DNA from: Candidatus Thermoflexus sinensis
Lineage (GTDB): Bacteria > Chloroflexota > Anaerolineae > Thermoflexales > Thermoflexaceae
DNA length: 36,092 nt
Direction: 5' to 3'
NCBI GenBank assembly: GCA_016842045.1
Contig: JAEVEY010000079.1
Span: 1-36,092, forward strand
Positions 16,209 through 25,056 of this stretch are shown here, piece by piece. Positions within the stretch are counted from its first letter, which is position 1. Every line of letters begins with the position of its first letter. The position numbers and the translations under genes are program-made. A model generated the notes under the pieces. It was given only the letters and a program-made list of their open reading frames with translations, did no database searches and had not been told where the DNA came from.

Positions 16209-16346
16209 GGAATTACGCAGTTGAAAGCTCTAAAGGTGGAGCAGAATGGCCCCTCTCCCCTTTCTCCCCCCTCCCCACGGCCCTTTGGGCCGTGGGGAGG
16301 GGGGAGAAAAATCCTTGCCCCCATGGGAAACGAACTGCGTAAGTCC
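16209..16346. mobile_element. MITE-like element, best-preserved copy
   Basis: The ends are GGAATTACGCAGTT (16209-16222) and AACTGCGTAAGTCC (16333-16346), a 14-bp inverted repeat with one mismatch, flanked by TA on both sides. TA flanks suit a TA-targeting transposase, but no transposase is in the window. It contains the 21-bp-stem hairpin at 16263-16307; without that block it matches the 85-bp copy at 7140-7224. It sits between truA and rplM inside the ribosomal cluster. Confidence 0.75.
16263..16307. repeat. Long perfect hairpin, copy 2 (nested)
   Basis: This is the same 21-bp stem and TTT loop as at 42-86, identical over 47 bp. It lies within the MITE-like element at 16209-16346 and is absent from the related element at 7140-7224, so the hairpin behaves as a separate unit. 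Confidence 0.85.
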
Positions 16347-16377
16347 TACTTACATTCAGAAAGCAGAAAGGGTTGGT

Positions 16378-17178
16378 CTACCTGTCTTTCAGCACTCGAA
16401 GATCATCGCTCAGGAACCGGGGAGGCGGCGGAATAGAGATCCGATCATAGCGCGCCCCAACAAAATACAGGCCATACGGTGGGGCCGGCGCGTGGGCCGG
16501 ATAGGCCTCTGGACGCCCCAGGTAAGCGGCCGCTGTCTCCGGGGATCGCTCCCCCCGGCCGATGGCGACCAGCACCGCAACCATGATGCGCACCATATGG
16601 TAAAGAAAAGCATCCGCCTCAATCTCAAACGCCACCCACTCCCCATCCGCCACGATGGCCGTCCTTCGGACCTCCCGCACGGTGTTCTGCCCCCTGGGAG
16701 GGCGGCCAAACGCCCCGAAGTCATGGCGCCCAACCCACAGGGCGGCCGCCTGGCACATCGCCTCTACATCCAGCGGCCGCGGCACATGCCATGCCAGCGT
16801 GCGTCCGAAGGGGTCCCGCCAAGGCCCGTTGTAAATCAAATAGCGGTAGATGCGGGCCTGAGCCTCCCGGCGCGGATGGAAATCCGGCGGTGCCTCCCCC
16901 AGGGCCCAGACCACAATGTCCGATGGCAGGAGAGCGTTCAGGGCCCGTTGCAGATCCTCCAGGGAATGCCGCCAGGAGACATCAAAAGCGACCACCTGAC
17001 CTAACGCATGGACTCCCGCATCAGTGCGACCCGCTCCACGCACCTGAACGGATGTCCCGGTCAGACGATGGAGCGCCGCCTCCAGGACACCCTGGATGGT
17101 CGGTTCATGAGAAGGAGCCAGGCGCTGGAACCCCCGATACCCGGTGCCCTCATAAGCGATGGCCGCCCAGATCCGCAT
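16378..17178 (-). CDS. truA: tRNA pseudouridine(38-40) synthase TruA
   Basis: TruA (266 aa) makes pseudouridine at positions 38-40 of the anticodon arm. The catalytic loop reads GAGRTDAGVHALGQ with nucleophile Asp53, and YEGTGYRGFQ opens the protein. The sequence is complete and soluble. The gene is in its common place after rplQ and before rplM-rpsI, but a 325-bp spacer separates it from rplQ, so it may have its own transcription signal. No clear Shine-Dalgarno sequence lies next to the ATG at 17178. Confidence 0.95.
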   Translation of the reverse strand: MRIWAAIAYEGTGYRGFQRLAPSHEPTIQGVLEAALHRLTGTSVQVRGAGRTDAGVHALGQVVAFDVSWRHSLEDLQRALNALLPSDIVVWALGEAPPDFHPRREAQARIYRYLIYNGPWRDPFGRTLAWHVPRPLDVEAMCQAAALWVGRHDFGAFGRPPRGQNTVREVRRTAIVADGEWVAFEIEADAFLYHMVRIMVAVLVAIGRGERSPETAAAYLGRPEAYPAHAPAPPYGLYFVGARYDRISIPPPPRFLSDDLRVLKDR

Positions 17179-17503
17179 TCTGAATCACACGACAGGAGGG
17201 TTTTAAAGTCGTCTCCCCCTGCACCTTTCAGATCAAGGGGGGATAGCCAGCTGGACAGGCTCCTCCCCCCGAACCCTCTGGATCGAAAGCGACCATGCCC
17301 GGGGAACCGTGAGACGCCGATTCGCTTCTCGCACCCCTCAGAGGGAGACGACGGGTTTTTGGCCTGGTGCAGGCTGCCTTCAACGCCCCACACCGGGCCA
17401 GGATCTCCAGGTCCATGTCCCGAACAGTCGGAGAGGCAAGCGCCCTCATTTGAGAGATCAGGAGCCTCCTCCCTGCTCTTCCCTTTAGGACCCAGAGGTC
17501 CCG
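17179..17503. other. rplQ-truA spacer without gene
   Basis: This spacer of 325 bp has no convincing gene or promoter. The imperfect pairing of TTGGCCTGGTG with CACCGGGCCA near 17358-17400 is a weak stem. A 73-residue minus-strand frame from 17449 has no ribosome site at normal distance and no recognisable domain. Confidence 0.4.
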
Positions 17504-17878
17504 CTATTCCTGAACCAGCTCCAGACGCGCCATCGGCGCCGCGTCCCCCCGCCGGAAGCCAAGCTTATAAATTCGGGTGTATCCCCCGTTCCGGTCCCTG
17601 TAGCGCGGCGCGATCTCATCGAAAAGCTTCTTGACCACTTCACGGCCATACAGGCGAGCCGCGGCCAGCCGCCGGGCGGCCACCTGCTTCGAAGGATCCT
17701 CCAGCGCCTGCTTGGCCAGGGTGATCAATTTCTCGGCATAGGCCTGGACGAACTCCGCCTTGGCCTCGGTGGTTTCAATCGCCCCATGCAGGAAGAGCTG
17801 GGTGGCCAGATTCCGGGCCAGGGCCTCCCGATGGTCCTTATCCCGGCTCAACGTCTTCCCGGCAACTCGATGACGCAT
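17504..17878 (-). CDS. rplQ: 50S ribosomal protein L17
   Basis: L17 (124 aa) lies near the polypeptide exit tunnel. The N-terminus [20 protein letters not shown] is canonical. The ATG at 17878 follows GGAGGAGG and lies 2 bp after the rpoA stop, the standard alpha-operon ending. A TTG two codons upstream is less likely. Confidence 0.96.
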   Translation of the reverse strand: MRHRVAGKTLSRDKDHREALARNLATQLFLHGAIETTEAKAEFVQAYAEKLITLAKQALEDPSKQVAARRLAAARLYGREVVKKLFDEIAPRYRDRNGGYTRIYKLGFRRGDAAPMARLELVQE

Positions 17879-17880
17879 GG

Positions 17881-18861
17881 TCAAGCCTCCTCCGTCTCCT
17901 CCGCTGGCTGCGGCAGATCCTCAGGCCTCAGAAAGCCCCGCTCGATCAGACGCTCCTTCAATTCCTCAAGGGACTTGGCCCCAAAATTACGCACGGAGAG
18001 CAGCGCCTCCTCTCCCCGATAGAACAGCTCCAGGACCTGACCCACGGTGGTAATGCCCGCCCGCCGCAGGGGGTTGATCACCCGCGCGCTCAGCTCCAGG
18101 CTTTCCAGGGATGTCTCATAAGCCTGAGGCGGGATCATCTCCCGCACGGGTTGCGGCGGGGCTTCCACCTCCTCAGGCCCCACAAACTCAGAGATCAGAG
18201 AGAAGTGCTGCAGCAACAACCGGGCCGCTTCGATCAGCGCCTCTTTCGGCCCCATCGTCCCATCCGTCCAGATCTCCAATACCAGCCGGTCATAGGTGGT
18301 TCGTTGCCCCACGCGGGCCCGGTCGATCTCAAAGGTGCAGCGCCGGATCGGGCTGAAGATCGCATCCACCGGGATCTCTCCGATAGGCAGACGGCCCCGT
18401 TCCTCGGCCGGCGAATATCCTCGCCCGCGCTCTACCGTCATCTCGATCTCCAGGCGAGTCCGATCATCATCCACGGTGAATAGATAGAGGTCCGGGTTCA
18501 CGATTTCTACTTCGGGCGGGCACTGGATATCCGCCGCCGTGACCACGCCCTCACCGGCCACCTCCAGACGCAGACGAGCCGGACCATCTCCGTAGAGCTT
18601 CATCCGAAGCTGCTTGATGTTCAGGATGATCTGGATCACATCCTCCCGGACGCCCGGGATGGTTGAATACTCATGGGGCACATCGGTGATCCGGATGCTG
18701 GTCACCGCAGCGCCCGGCAACGAGCTCAACAGCACCCGCCGGAGAGCGTTCCCAATGGTCACCCCATAGCCCGGCTCCAGCGGGCTGATGACAAAACGTC
18801 CATAGGATTGTGTCAGGATTTCCGCTTCTACCTTCGGCAGAACCAGCGTTACGCCAGCCAC
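17881..18861 (-). CDS. rpoA: DNA-directed RNA polymerase alpha subunit
   Basis: Alpha (326 aa) nucleates RNA polymerase assembly. The N-terminal domain (about 1-235) has [20 protein letters not shown] near residue 32, and the C-terminal domain (about 255-326) has [19 protein letters not shown], which binds UP elements and activators. The start is GTG behind AGGAGG. It follows rpsD after a 318-bp spacer, far larger than usual, which holds the strongest hairpin of the window. Confidence 0.97.
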   Translation of the reverse strand: MAGVTLVLPKVEAEILTQSYGRFVISPLEPGYGVTIGNALRRVLLSSLPGAAVTSIRITDVPHEYSTIPGVREDVIQIILNIKQLRMKLYGDGPARLRLEVAGEGVVTAADIQCPPEVEIVNPDLYLFTVDDDRTRLEIEMTVERGRGYSPAEERGRLPIGEIPVDAIFSPIRRCTFEIDRARVGQRTTYDRLVLEIWTDGTMGPKEALIEAARLLLQHFSLISEFVGPEEVEAPPQPVREMIPPQAYETSLESLELSARVINPLRRAGITTVGQVLELFYRGEEALLSVRNFGAKSLEELKERLIERGFLRPEDLPQPAEETEEA

Positions 18862-19179
18862 AAAAACCTCCTTTACCGATTGAACTGGTCCCCACAGAGA
18901 TTCAGGGCAGGTCGTATTTCGCCTGCCAACCAGAGGGGGGAGTAAGGGAGAGCGCTAAACCCATGCATCCACCACCTGTTACTCGGTGATCGTATTGGGC
19001 CGCCTGAATGCCTTCCTCCCCATTCATCCCCCCCCTTCCCGAGGCCCTTCAGGCTCTGGTAGGGGGAAAGAAAGCCCTCGGCGGGCTGGGTCGGGCGCCG
19101 AAGGCGCCCGACCCAGCCCGCCTCAAAATTTCCCAAGCATAAGGGGATGGATGGATTCATCCAGAGACCAATCCATCCA
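18862..19179. repeat. rpsD-rpoA spacer with 19-bp C(UUCG)G hairpin
   Basis: A perfect 19-bp stem (19081-19099 with 19103-19121) has GAA between the arms. In the sense (minus) RNA the tip is C(UUCG)G, the most stable common tetraloop. A second weaker G/C-rich stem lies around 19030-19070. The stem is followed on the plus strand by CCTCAAAATTTCCC, like the other modules. No gene and no U-tract are present. Confidence 0.75.
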
Positions 19180-19818
19180 TTAGCGCGAATAGAACTCCAC
19201 GATCAGATGTTCCTGCACCCGCGTATCGATCTCCTCACGAACCGGAAGGCGCAGCACCTGACCGGATAGATCCTGGGGATTCAGCTGCAACCAGGCCGGT
19301 GGGCGATGACCCTCCAGGCGTTCCACGATGTTCTTGAAATACTCCTTCTCCCGGCTGCTATCCCGCACCCGGATGATATCGCCTGGCTTCACCTGATAAG
19401 AAGGGATATCAACCTTACGGCCATTGACCTCAAAATGGCCATGGCGCACGAGTTGCCTTGCCTGAGCCCGCGAGCTGGCAAACCCCAGCCGATAAACCAC
19501 ATTGTCCAGCCGACGCTCCAGCAGGATCAGCAAGAGGGCACCCGTCATCCCGCGGGCACGCTGCGCGATTTCAAAGTAGCGTCGGAACTGACGCTCCAGC
19601 ACCCCATAGATCCGCCGCAGTTTCTGCTTCTCCCGCAGTTGAAGCCCATAATCGGAAGGCCGGCTTCGGCGGAATTGCAGCTCCCGACCATGCTGGCCAG
19701 GAGGATAATTTCGCCGCTCAATTGCACACTTCGGTGTAAAACAGCGTTCCCCTTTCAGATAAAGCTTCTCGCCCTCTCGACGACATAACCGGCAGACAGG
19801 TCCGATATAACGTGCCAT
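19180..19818 (-). CDS. rpsD: 30S ribosomal protein S4
   Basis: S4 (212 aa) is a primary 16S rRNA binder and, in many bacteria, the translational repressor of the alpha operon. The N-terminus carries Cys9, Cys12, Cys26 and Cys31, the zinc-binding C+ form. NYPPGQHG and an S4 RNA-binding domain (about residues 100-160) follow. The ATG lies near a GGGAGGAACGG site. It keeps its place between rpsK and rpoA. Confidence 0.97.
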   Translation of the reverse strand: MARYIGPVCRLCRREGEKLYLKGERCFTPKCAIERRNYPPGQHGRELQFRRSRPSDYGLQLREKQKLRRIYGVLERQFRRYFEIAQRARGMTGALLLILLERRLDNVVYRLGFASSRAQARQLVRHGHFEVNGRKVDIPSYQVKPGDIIRVRDSSREKEYFKNIVERLEGHRPPAWLQLNPQDLSGQVLRLPVREEIDTRVQEHLIVEFYSR

Positions 19819-19917
19819 CCGTTCCTCCCAAACAGGATCTCGCTCCTACGGATCAGATTTCAGGATTCGATTGCCCCTTCCCCTGAAAAACATTTTTCAG
19901 GGGCCAGTGAGATCGAG

Positions 19918-20304
19918 CTACACCCGACGCTTGGAAGGCGGCTTGCATCCGTTATGAGGGATGGGCGTGACATCGGTGATCGACCGAATCTTAAGCCCCA
20001 TGGCGTGCAAAGCCCGCAACGCCGCCTCCCGCCCGGGGCCCGGGCCATTAATGAAGACATCAATCTCCCGAACGCCCATATCCATTGCTTTCCGGGCCGC
20101 CTGTTCGGCTGCCAGACGCGCCGCATAGGGGGTGCTCTTCTTCGAGCCTTTATAGCCAATCGTCCCCCCGCTGGCCCATGTTAGAGTATCCCCATTGGGA
20201 TCTGTAACCGTCACAATCGTATTGTTGAACGTCGCATGGATGTAGACATGCGCCCGGGTGACGTTTTTCCGGGCTTTCCGACCGCCCCTCGAACCTCGTG
20301 CCAT
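19918..20304 (-). CDS. rpsK: 30S ribosomal protein S11
   Basis: S11 (128 aa) lies on the platform of the small subunit. It shows [16 protein letters not shown] at the start, [19 protein letters not shown] and the [13 protein letters not shown] segment, and ends in PSKRRV. The ATG at 20304 follows AGGAGGTATCT. A 211-bp spacer lies upstream after rpsM, with a short imperfect stem (GTGAGAATC with GATCCTCAC). Confidence 0.97.
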   Translation of the reverse strand: MARGSRGGRKARKNVTRAHVYIHATFNNTIVTVTDPNGDTLTWASGGTIGYKGSKKSTPYAARLAAEQAARKAMDMGVREIDVFINGPGPGREAALRALHAMGLKIRSITDVTPIPHNGCKPPSKRRV

Positions 20305-20515
20305 AGATACCTCCTTCCAGGCAATCCGCACAGGATTTCGTATCCAGACTTCAGGCGAACAAACCACGCGACCCGCGCCTTATCCATTGTGGTGAGAATC
20401 AGCCGGCCCCCCCCAGGTGGGGGAAGGCAGCCGATCCTCACCCTCATACTGGGGCCCGCGGGCCAGGGCCCCCAGAGAATCCCGGAGAACCGGGACATCT
20501 GGAAATTGAACCGGA

Positions 20516-20905
20516 TCACTTCTTCTTGGCGCCGCGCTTGCGGCCGCGACCGGGCACCGTCTTCCGCGGCCCTTTCCGAGTGCGGGCATTCGTTCGGGTC
20601 CGCTGGCCCCGCACCGGGAGGTTCATCTTATGCCGTAGACCGCGATAGCACCCGATATCGATCAGCCGCTTGATGTTCATGGCGATCTCCCGGCGCAGAT
20701 CGCCCTCCACCTTATAGTTCCGCTCAATGGTCTCCCGCAGGATGTTCACCTCGCTCTCAGTCAGATCCTTCACCCGCTTGTCCGGGTTCACCCCGGTCTG
20801 CTGAAGGATCTTCTTGGCCAGGGAGCGACCGATCCCAAAGATATAGGTGAGGGCGATCTCCACCCGCTTATCGCGAGGCAACTCCACACCGGCAATACGT
20901 GCCAT
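20516..20905 (-). CDS. rpsM: 30S ribosomal protein S13
   Basis: S13 (129 aa) forms the head contact with L5 and tRNA. Typical motifs are [24 protein letters not shown] (start), [19 protein letters not shown] and a basic C-terminal tail ending in KRGAKKK. The gene follows rpmJ after 121 bp. Confidence 0.97.
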   Translation of the reverse strand: MARIAGVELPRDKRVEIALTYIFGIGRSLAKKILQQTGVNPDKRVKDLTESEVNILRETIERNYKVEGDLRREIAMNIKRLIDIGCYRGLRHKMNLPVRGQRTRTNARTRKGPRKTVPGRGRKRGAKKK

Positions 20906-21026
20906 TGAATCTCCCCTCCATCGATCAGATCCACATCGTTTAAGACCCTGTCATGAGCCCGTCGAAATCCTGGCGACAGGGAACCTGTTTTTCAAGATCC
21001 AGAAACTGGCGCGCAGGCAGTTTCCC

Positions 21027-21140
21027 TTATCCCTGTCGCTGCTTATGTTTAGGATTTTCGCAAATCACCCGCACCACTCCCTTGCGCCGAACGATCTTAC
21101 ATTTCGGACATCGTCGGCGGACGGACGGTGTGACCTTCAT
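21027..21140 (-). CDS. rpmJ: 50S ribosomal protein L36
   Basis: This small gene encodes 37 residues beginning [15 protein letters not shown]. Cys11, Cys14, Cys27 and His32 form the zinc site of the C+ form of L36. GGGAGG precedes the ATG at 21140. In the usual order infA would come directly before it; here 289 bp of structured non-coding DNA separate it from map. Confidence 0.97.
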   Translation of the reverse strand: MKVTPSVRRRCPKCKIVRRKGVVRVICENPKHKQRQG

Positions 21141-21248
21141 TGCGCCCTCCCACGATAGAATTCTCAGGCGAAGGATATACCTTTCACGCACCCCTGACCG
21201 CTGAAGCCCTCCGCCCAGGGCTTTTTATGAGAGTTCCCATGGGGGTTA

Positions 21249-21293
21249 GGGGCGAGCCGGGCGGCAAAGGCGCCCGGCTCGCCCCCAAAATCT
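21249..21293. repeat. 15-bp-stem hairpin in the map-rpmJ spacer
   Basis: A perfect 15-bp stem (21249-21263 with 21271-21285) with a 7-nt loop. Bases 21267-21293 are identical to 11-37. It lies in the position where infA is normally found. Confidence 0.75.
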
Positions 21294-21295
21294 TT

Positions 21296-21356
21296 CCCCA
21301 CGCTGCGAAGCGGCGTGGGAAGAGGATCAATAAAGCCCCCAGTTTGCAACAGAGCA
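21296..21356. repeat. Hairpin plus IS6-like terminal motif, copy B
   Basis: CCCCACGC pairs with GCGTGGG (21297-21303 with 21313-21319) and AAAGCCCCCAG then TTTGCAACAGAGCA (21343-21356) follow. The arrangement matches 4190-4253. Next to it, 21363-21383 is a small AT-rich inverted repeat (CCTTATTT with AAATAAGG) just after the map stop on the sense strand. Confidence 0.6.
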
Positions 21357-21429
21357 GCAAAACCTTATTTTACCCAAATAAGGGAAAGCTTCCACTTTCT
21401 GCAAAAAGCGGAAAGCCCTTCTCTAAGGC

Positions 21430-22266
21430 TTACAGGGCCAAACGGGGATCGTCCTCCAGGGCGGTCAGGATAATGGGATCTCCCTCCGTAATCGCAATGG
21501 TATGCTCAAAATGGGCCGTCAGGCTTCCATCCAGCGTTACAACAGTCCATCCATCCTCCAGAATACGCGTCCGCCAGTCTCCCATTGTGACCATCGGCTC
21601 GATCGCCATGGTCATTCCCGGCCGCAGGGGAAGGCCTCGACCCGGTTGTCCCCGGTTCACAAAGGAAGGAGGCTCATGGAGAGCCCGTCCGATACCGTGA
21701 CTGGTGAATTCGCGGGCCACGTGGAATCCCTGGGATTCCACCGTATGCTGGATGGCCCACTGGATATCCCCCAGGCGCCGACCGGGCCGGGCCTGGGCGA
21801 TCGCTGCCCACAATGCGGCTTCCGTGACTTCCAGCAATCGGCGGACCTCCGGGGGGATCGAGCCGACGGGCAATGTGATAGCCGCATCCGCGTAATAGCC
21901 CTGGAAATTGACTCCCACATCGATGCTGATGATATCTCCCTCCTTCAACCGATAGGAGCCAGGGATGCCGTGGACCAGCACATGGTTGACAGAGGTGCAG
22001 AGCGTGGCCGGATAAGGAGGCCCGCCCTCATCCTTCATGCTGGGATAGCCCTTGAAGGCGGGGATCCCCCCTCGACGGCGGATATAGTCCTCAGCCCACC
22101 GATCCAGCTCGGCGGTGGTGACACCGGGCTGAACCATTGTGCGCATGGCGGCCAGGACCTCCGCCACAATCCGACCCGCTTCCCGCATCATCCGGATCTC
22201 TGACCACGTTTTCAGCCGGATCCCCGTTACCGGTCGACCCGCTCGAGGGACTACCCGTGCACTCAT
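21430..22266 (-). CDS. map: Methionine aminopeptidase, type I
   Basis: The enzyme (278 aa) removes the initiator methionine from nascent proteins. The five metal ligands are visible: Asp116, Asp127, His190, Glu223 and Glu254, with the TSHGIGRALHEPP and AIEPM motifs. A ~15-residue N-terminal extension precedes the core. Its ATG overlaps the adk stop (ATGA), so translation is probably coupled. It is the last gene before the spacer that lacks infA. Confidence 0.96.
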   Translation of the reverse strand: MSARVVPRAGRPVTGIRLKTWSEIRMMREAGRIVAEVLAAMRTMVQPGVTTAELDRWAEDYIRRRGGIPAFKGYPSMKDEGGPPYPATLCTSVNHVLVHGIPGSYRLKEGDIISIDVGVNFQGYYADAAITLPVGSIPPEVRRLLEVTEAALWAAIAQARPGRRLGDIQWAIQHTVESQGFHVAREFTSHGIGRALHEPPSFVNRGQPGRGLPLRPGMTMAIEPMVTMGDWRTRILEDGWTVVTLDGSLTAHFEHTIAITEGDPIILTALEDDPRLAL

Positions 22267-22931
22267 GGATCCACCGCCTTCCGCACCTCGATCGCCCGGA
22301 TCAACTCCTCCGTCACCTCCGGAATCGGACGCTCTCCATCGATTTCCATCAGCAGGCCCCGTTCCCGATAAAACGAAACCAGGGGTGCTGTCTGCTCCTG
22401 GTAAACCTGGATGCGCCGCCGCTGAACCTCTTCTGTGTCATCTTCACGCTGATAAAGTGGTCCCCCATCGAGATCACAACGACCCGGCACACGAGGCGGG
22501 TTGAACTCGCTATGATACACAGCCCCGCACGTCCGACAGGTCCAGCGCCCCGCCAGACGACGGAGCAATAACTCATCGCGCACCCGAATATAAAGGACTG
22601 CGGTGAGCGACCGGCCCATTCCGGCCAGGAGCTCATCGAGCGCCTGGGCCTGGGCAGGCGTTCGGGGGAACCCATCCAGGATCACCCCGTTGCGGCAATC
22701 CGCCTGCTCCAGCCGCTCGCGAATCATCCCGATGGTCACATCGTCTGGCACCAGCTCCCCCCGATCCATATACTGACGGGCCAGCTGGCCCAGCGGGGTC
22801 TGGCGATGCAGGTGATCGCGAAAGAGATCACCGCTGGCTACATGAGGAATGCCCAGGCGCTGGCTGAGAATTTTGGCCTGGGTTCCCTTTCCCGCACCTG
22901 GAGGCCCCAGCAGGATCAGATCGAGCGGCAT
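22263..22931 (-). CDS. adk: Adenylate kinase (zinc-lid type)
   Basis: Adenylate kinase (222 aa) interconverts ATP + AMP and 2 ADP. The P-loop GPPGAGKGTQ covers residues 9-18 and DGFPRTPAQA residues 86-95. The lid holds Cys132, Cys135, Cys152 and Asp155, the Cys3-Asp zinc variant known from Bacillus subtilis. I start at the ATG at 22931; 12 upstream codons lack conservation. It lies between secY and map as in most spc operons. Confidence 0.96.
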   Translation of the reverse strand: MPLDLILLGPPGAGKGTQAKILSQRLGIPHVASGDLFRDHLHRQTPLGQLARQYMDRGELVPDDVTIGMIRERLEQADCRNGVILDGFPRTPAQAQALDELLAGMGRSLTAVLYIRVRDELLLRRLAGRWTCRTCGAVYHSEFNPPRVPGRCDLDGGPLYQREDDTEEVQRRRIQVYQEQTAPLVSFYRERGLLMEIDGERPIPEVTEELIRAIEVRKAVDP

Positions 22932-23008
22932 GGTTCGATGACTCCAAGCCTGAAAGTCTTCAAGCATCCCTGGCCTTCACCGGAGGCCAGAAGACAGGAA
23001 CCCACTGC

Positions 23009-24313
23009 TCATCGAATGAAGCCTTCATAATGACGCATCACCAGCTGCGCCTCCAGTTGCCGCATCGTATCCAGGACCACGCCAACCACGATCAGGAGAG
23101 CGGCGCTGCTGAAGAGCAGCACATTGGTCTGGAGCACCGACCGCACCGGCCATGGCAGGATCGCCAGGATTCCCAGGAACAGCGCCCCCACCAGGGTGAT
23201 GCGCCGGGAGATCCGGTTGATATACTGCTCCGTAGCCTTCCCGGGTCGGATGCCCGGGATGAACCCACCCTGCTTCTGCAGAGTATCCGCCAGATTCATC
23301 TGCTGCAGCATCACATCCGTGTAAAAGTAAGTAAAGGCAACAACCGTAACGAAATACATCGGCCAGTAAGCGTCATGGAACCCGGAGAAAACACTAACGA
23401 TGGTATTGGCGATGCCCGCAATGACCGCGTTGCTGGAATACTGGAAGAACTGGGCGATGATCGCCGGAAACGCCAGCACCGACTGGGCGAGGATCAGCGG
23501 GATCATCCCCGCCATGTTCACCCGAAGGGGGATATAGGTGCTGCCGCCCCCATAGATGCGGTGACCCCGAACCCGACGCCCATACTGGACGGGGATCCGC
23601 CGCTGCCCTTCCTGAATGAAGACGATGGCTGCCACCGTGATCACCGTCAGGGCCAGGAACACGAGGATCCCCATCGTGCCGTTGCTGGTCCAGATCTGAG
23701 CCAGATTATAGGGGGCCCGAGCCACGATCCCACCAAAGATGATCAGCGAGAGCCCATTGCCGATCCCCTGTTCGGTGATCAGCTGGCCCAGCCAGATCGC
23801 AAACATGGTCCCCGCTGTCATCGTCAGGATCACCGTCAGGGTCGGCAGCAGCTGGTGGGGGGCAAAGCCAAAGTTCGGCAACACGGCCCGACCCGGGGCG
23901 CTGAGCAGGTTCGCCTGGCCGATCGCGTACAGGGCGGCCAATGGAACTGTAAGGAAATACGTATACTGCTCAAGCTTGCGTCGCCCCTCGGATCCCCCTT
24001 CTTTCACCAGCCGCTCCAGCTGCGGGACAATGGGGACCAGGAGCTGAAGGATAATGGAAGCCGTCACATAGGGGTAAACCCCCATCGCCATAATGGAAAA
24101 GTTGGCGATGGCACCACCGGAGAGCAGGTCCAGGATAATGTAGAGCTGCCCGGCGGCGGTGGTGCCCTGAAGCAGCTGCTGCAACGCCGCCCGATCCACC
24201 CCGGGCACCGGGATATGCGCAGCCAGGCGGTAGATCGCCAGAATCAGCAGCGTGTAAAGGATCTTGCGCCGCAGATCCGGCAGATGCCATGCATTTCGCA
24301 ACGCGTCCAGCAT
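23009..24313 (-). CDS. secY: Protein translocase subunit SecY
   Basis: SecY (434 aa) is the channel of the Sec translocon. It shows about ten membrane segments, the cytosolic GGSEGRRKLEQYTYFLT loop, and the hallmark KQGGFIPGIRPG near residue 355. AAGGAGG precedes the ATG at 24313. It follows rplO after 88 bp and precedes adk by 77 bp. Confidence 0.97.
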   Translation of the reverse strand: MLDALRNAWHLPDLRRKILYTLLILAIYRLAAHIPVPGVDRAALQQLLQGTTAAGQLYIILDLLSGGAIANFSIMAMGVYPYVTASIILQLLVPIVPQLERLVKEGGSEGRRKLEQYTYFLTVPLAALYAIGQANLLSAPGRAVLPNFGFAPHQLLPTLTVILTMTAGTMFAIWLGQLITEQGIGNGLSLIIFGGIVARAPYNLAQIWTSNGTMGILVFLALTVITVAAIVFIQEGQRRIPVQYGRRVRGHRIYGGGSTYIPLRVNMAGMIPLILAQSVLAFPAIIAQFFQYSSNAVIAGIANTIVSVFSGFHDAYWPMYFVTVVAFTYFYTDVMLQQMNLADTLQKQGGFIPGIRPGKATEQYINRISRRITLVGALFLGILAILPWPVRSVLQTNVLLFSSAALLIVVGVVLDTMRQLEAQLVMRHYEGFIR

Positions 24314-24401
24314 AGGTCCTCCTTATGGGCTCCCAGCCAGCAAACAGCCCCGCACGGCGGACCTCAGGAGCTGAGGATAGCTCCCCCAGGTCCTCTCACC
24401 C

Positions 24402-24863
24402 TTAATGTGGGATCACCACCGCCTGGCCGCCCGCAGCCTCGATTTTCGCCCGAGCGGATGCCGAAAAGCGGTGAGCCTTAACAACGAGCGGGCGGTCCAG
24501 CTCCCCATCCCCCAGGATCACCACGGGCTCCTCGGGATCCCGCAGCAGACCAGCCTGGGCCAGGATCAGCGGGGTGATCTCGCTGTGGGGCGGGAAGCGA
24601 TTCAGCTGCCCCACATTGACCGGCTGGTAGATCACCTTCTCCACCAGCGTGAAGCCCTCTCCCCGGGCCTTGGGGAGGCGCCGGACCAGAGGGGTGCGCC
24701 CACCCTCAAAATAGGGCGGCATCTTTCGATCACCGGAACGGGACTTCTGGCCCTTCCGGCCTCGTCCGGCGTAGGTCCCATGGCCCGAGCCGAGCCCGCG
24801 GCCCACTCGCTTTCGCTCCTTCTTCGAACCCGGCGCCGGCTTCAATTCATGAAGCTTCACCAT
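24402..24863 (-). CDS. rplO: 50S ribosomal protein L15
   Basis: L15 (153 aa) starts MVKLHELKPAPGSKKERKRVGRG, the glycine-rich arginine-rich region continues with GRGRKGQKSRSG, and the C-terminal globular domain ends in EAAGGQAVVIPH. The start overlaps the rpmD end by 17 bp. Confidence 0.97.
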   Translation of the reverse strand: MVKLHELKPAPGSKKERKRVGRGLGSGHGTYAGRGRKGQKSRSGDRKMPPYFEGGRTPLVRRLPKARGEGFTLVEKVIYQPVNVGQLNRFPPHSEITPLILAQAGLLRDPEEPVVILGDGELDRPLVVKAHRFSASARAKIEAAGGQAVVIPH

Positions 24864-25056
24864 CCACCTCCTCCACGTGAACCAGATGGCTGACCTTTTC
24901 GATCATCCCACGCACGACCGGCGTATCCGGCCACTCCGTCACATCATTCAGATGGCGCAGCCCCAGAGTGCGCAGCGTGCGGCGCTGGCGCTGGGAATAC
25001 CCAATGGGGCTCTTCACCAGCGTGATCCGCAGTCGTCGAATGCCCTCACCCTTCAT
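24847..25056 (-). CDS. rpmD: 50S ribosomal protein L30
   Basis: L30 (69 aa) shows RLRITLVKSPIGYSQRQRRTLRTLGL and the VRGMIEKVSHLVHVEE end. It overlaps rpsE by 11 bp and rplO by 17 bp, so these three genes are tightly coupled, in contrast to the loose spacers elsewhere in the cluster. Confidence 0.96.
   Translation of the reverse strand: MKGEGIRRLRITLVKSPIGYSQRQRRTLRTLGLRHLNDVTEWPDTPVVRGMIEKVSHLVHVEEVDGEAS

Noticed and set aside
17228-17449. 73-residue minus-strand frame between rplQ and truA
   Set aside because: The GGAGG is too far upstream of the ATG, no domain is recognisable and composition is like the spacer.
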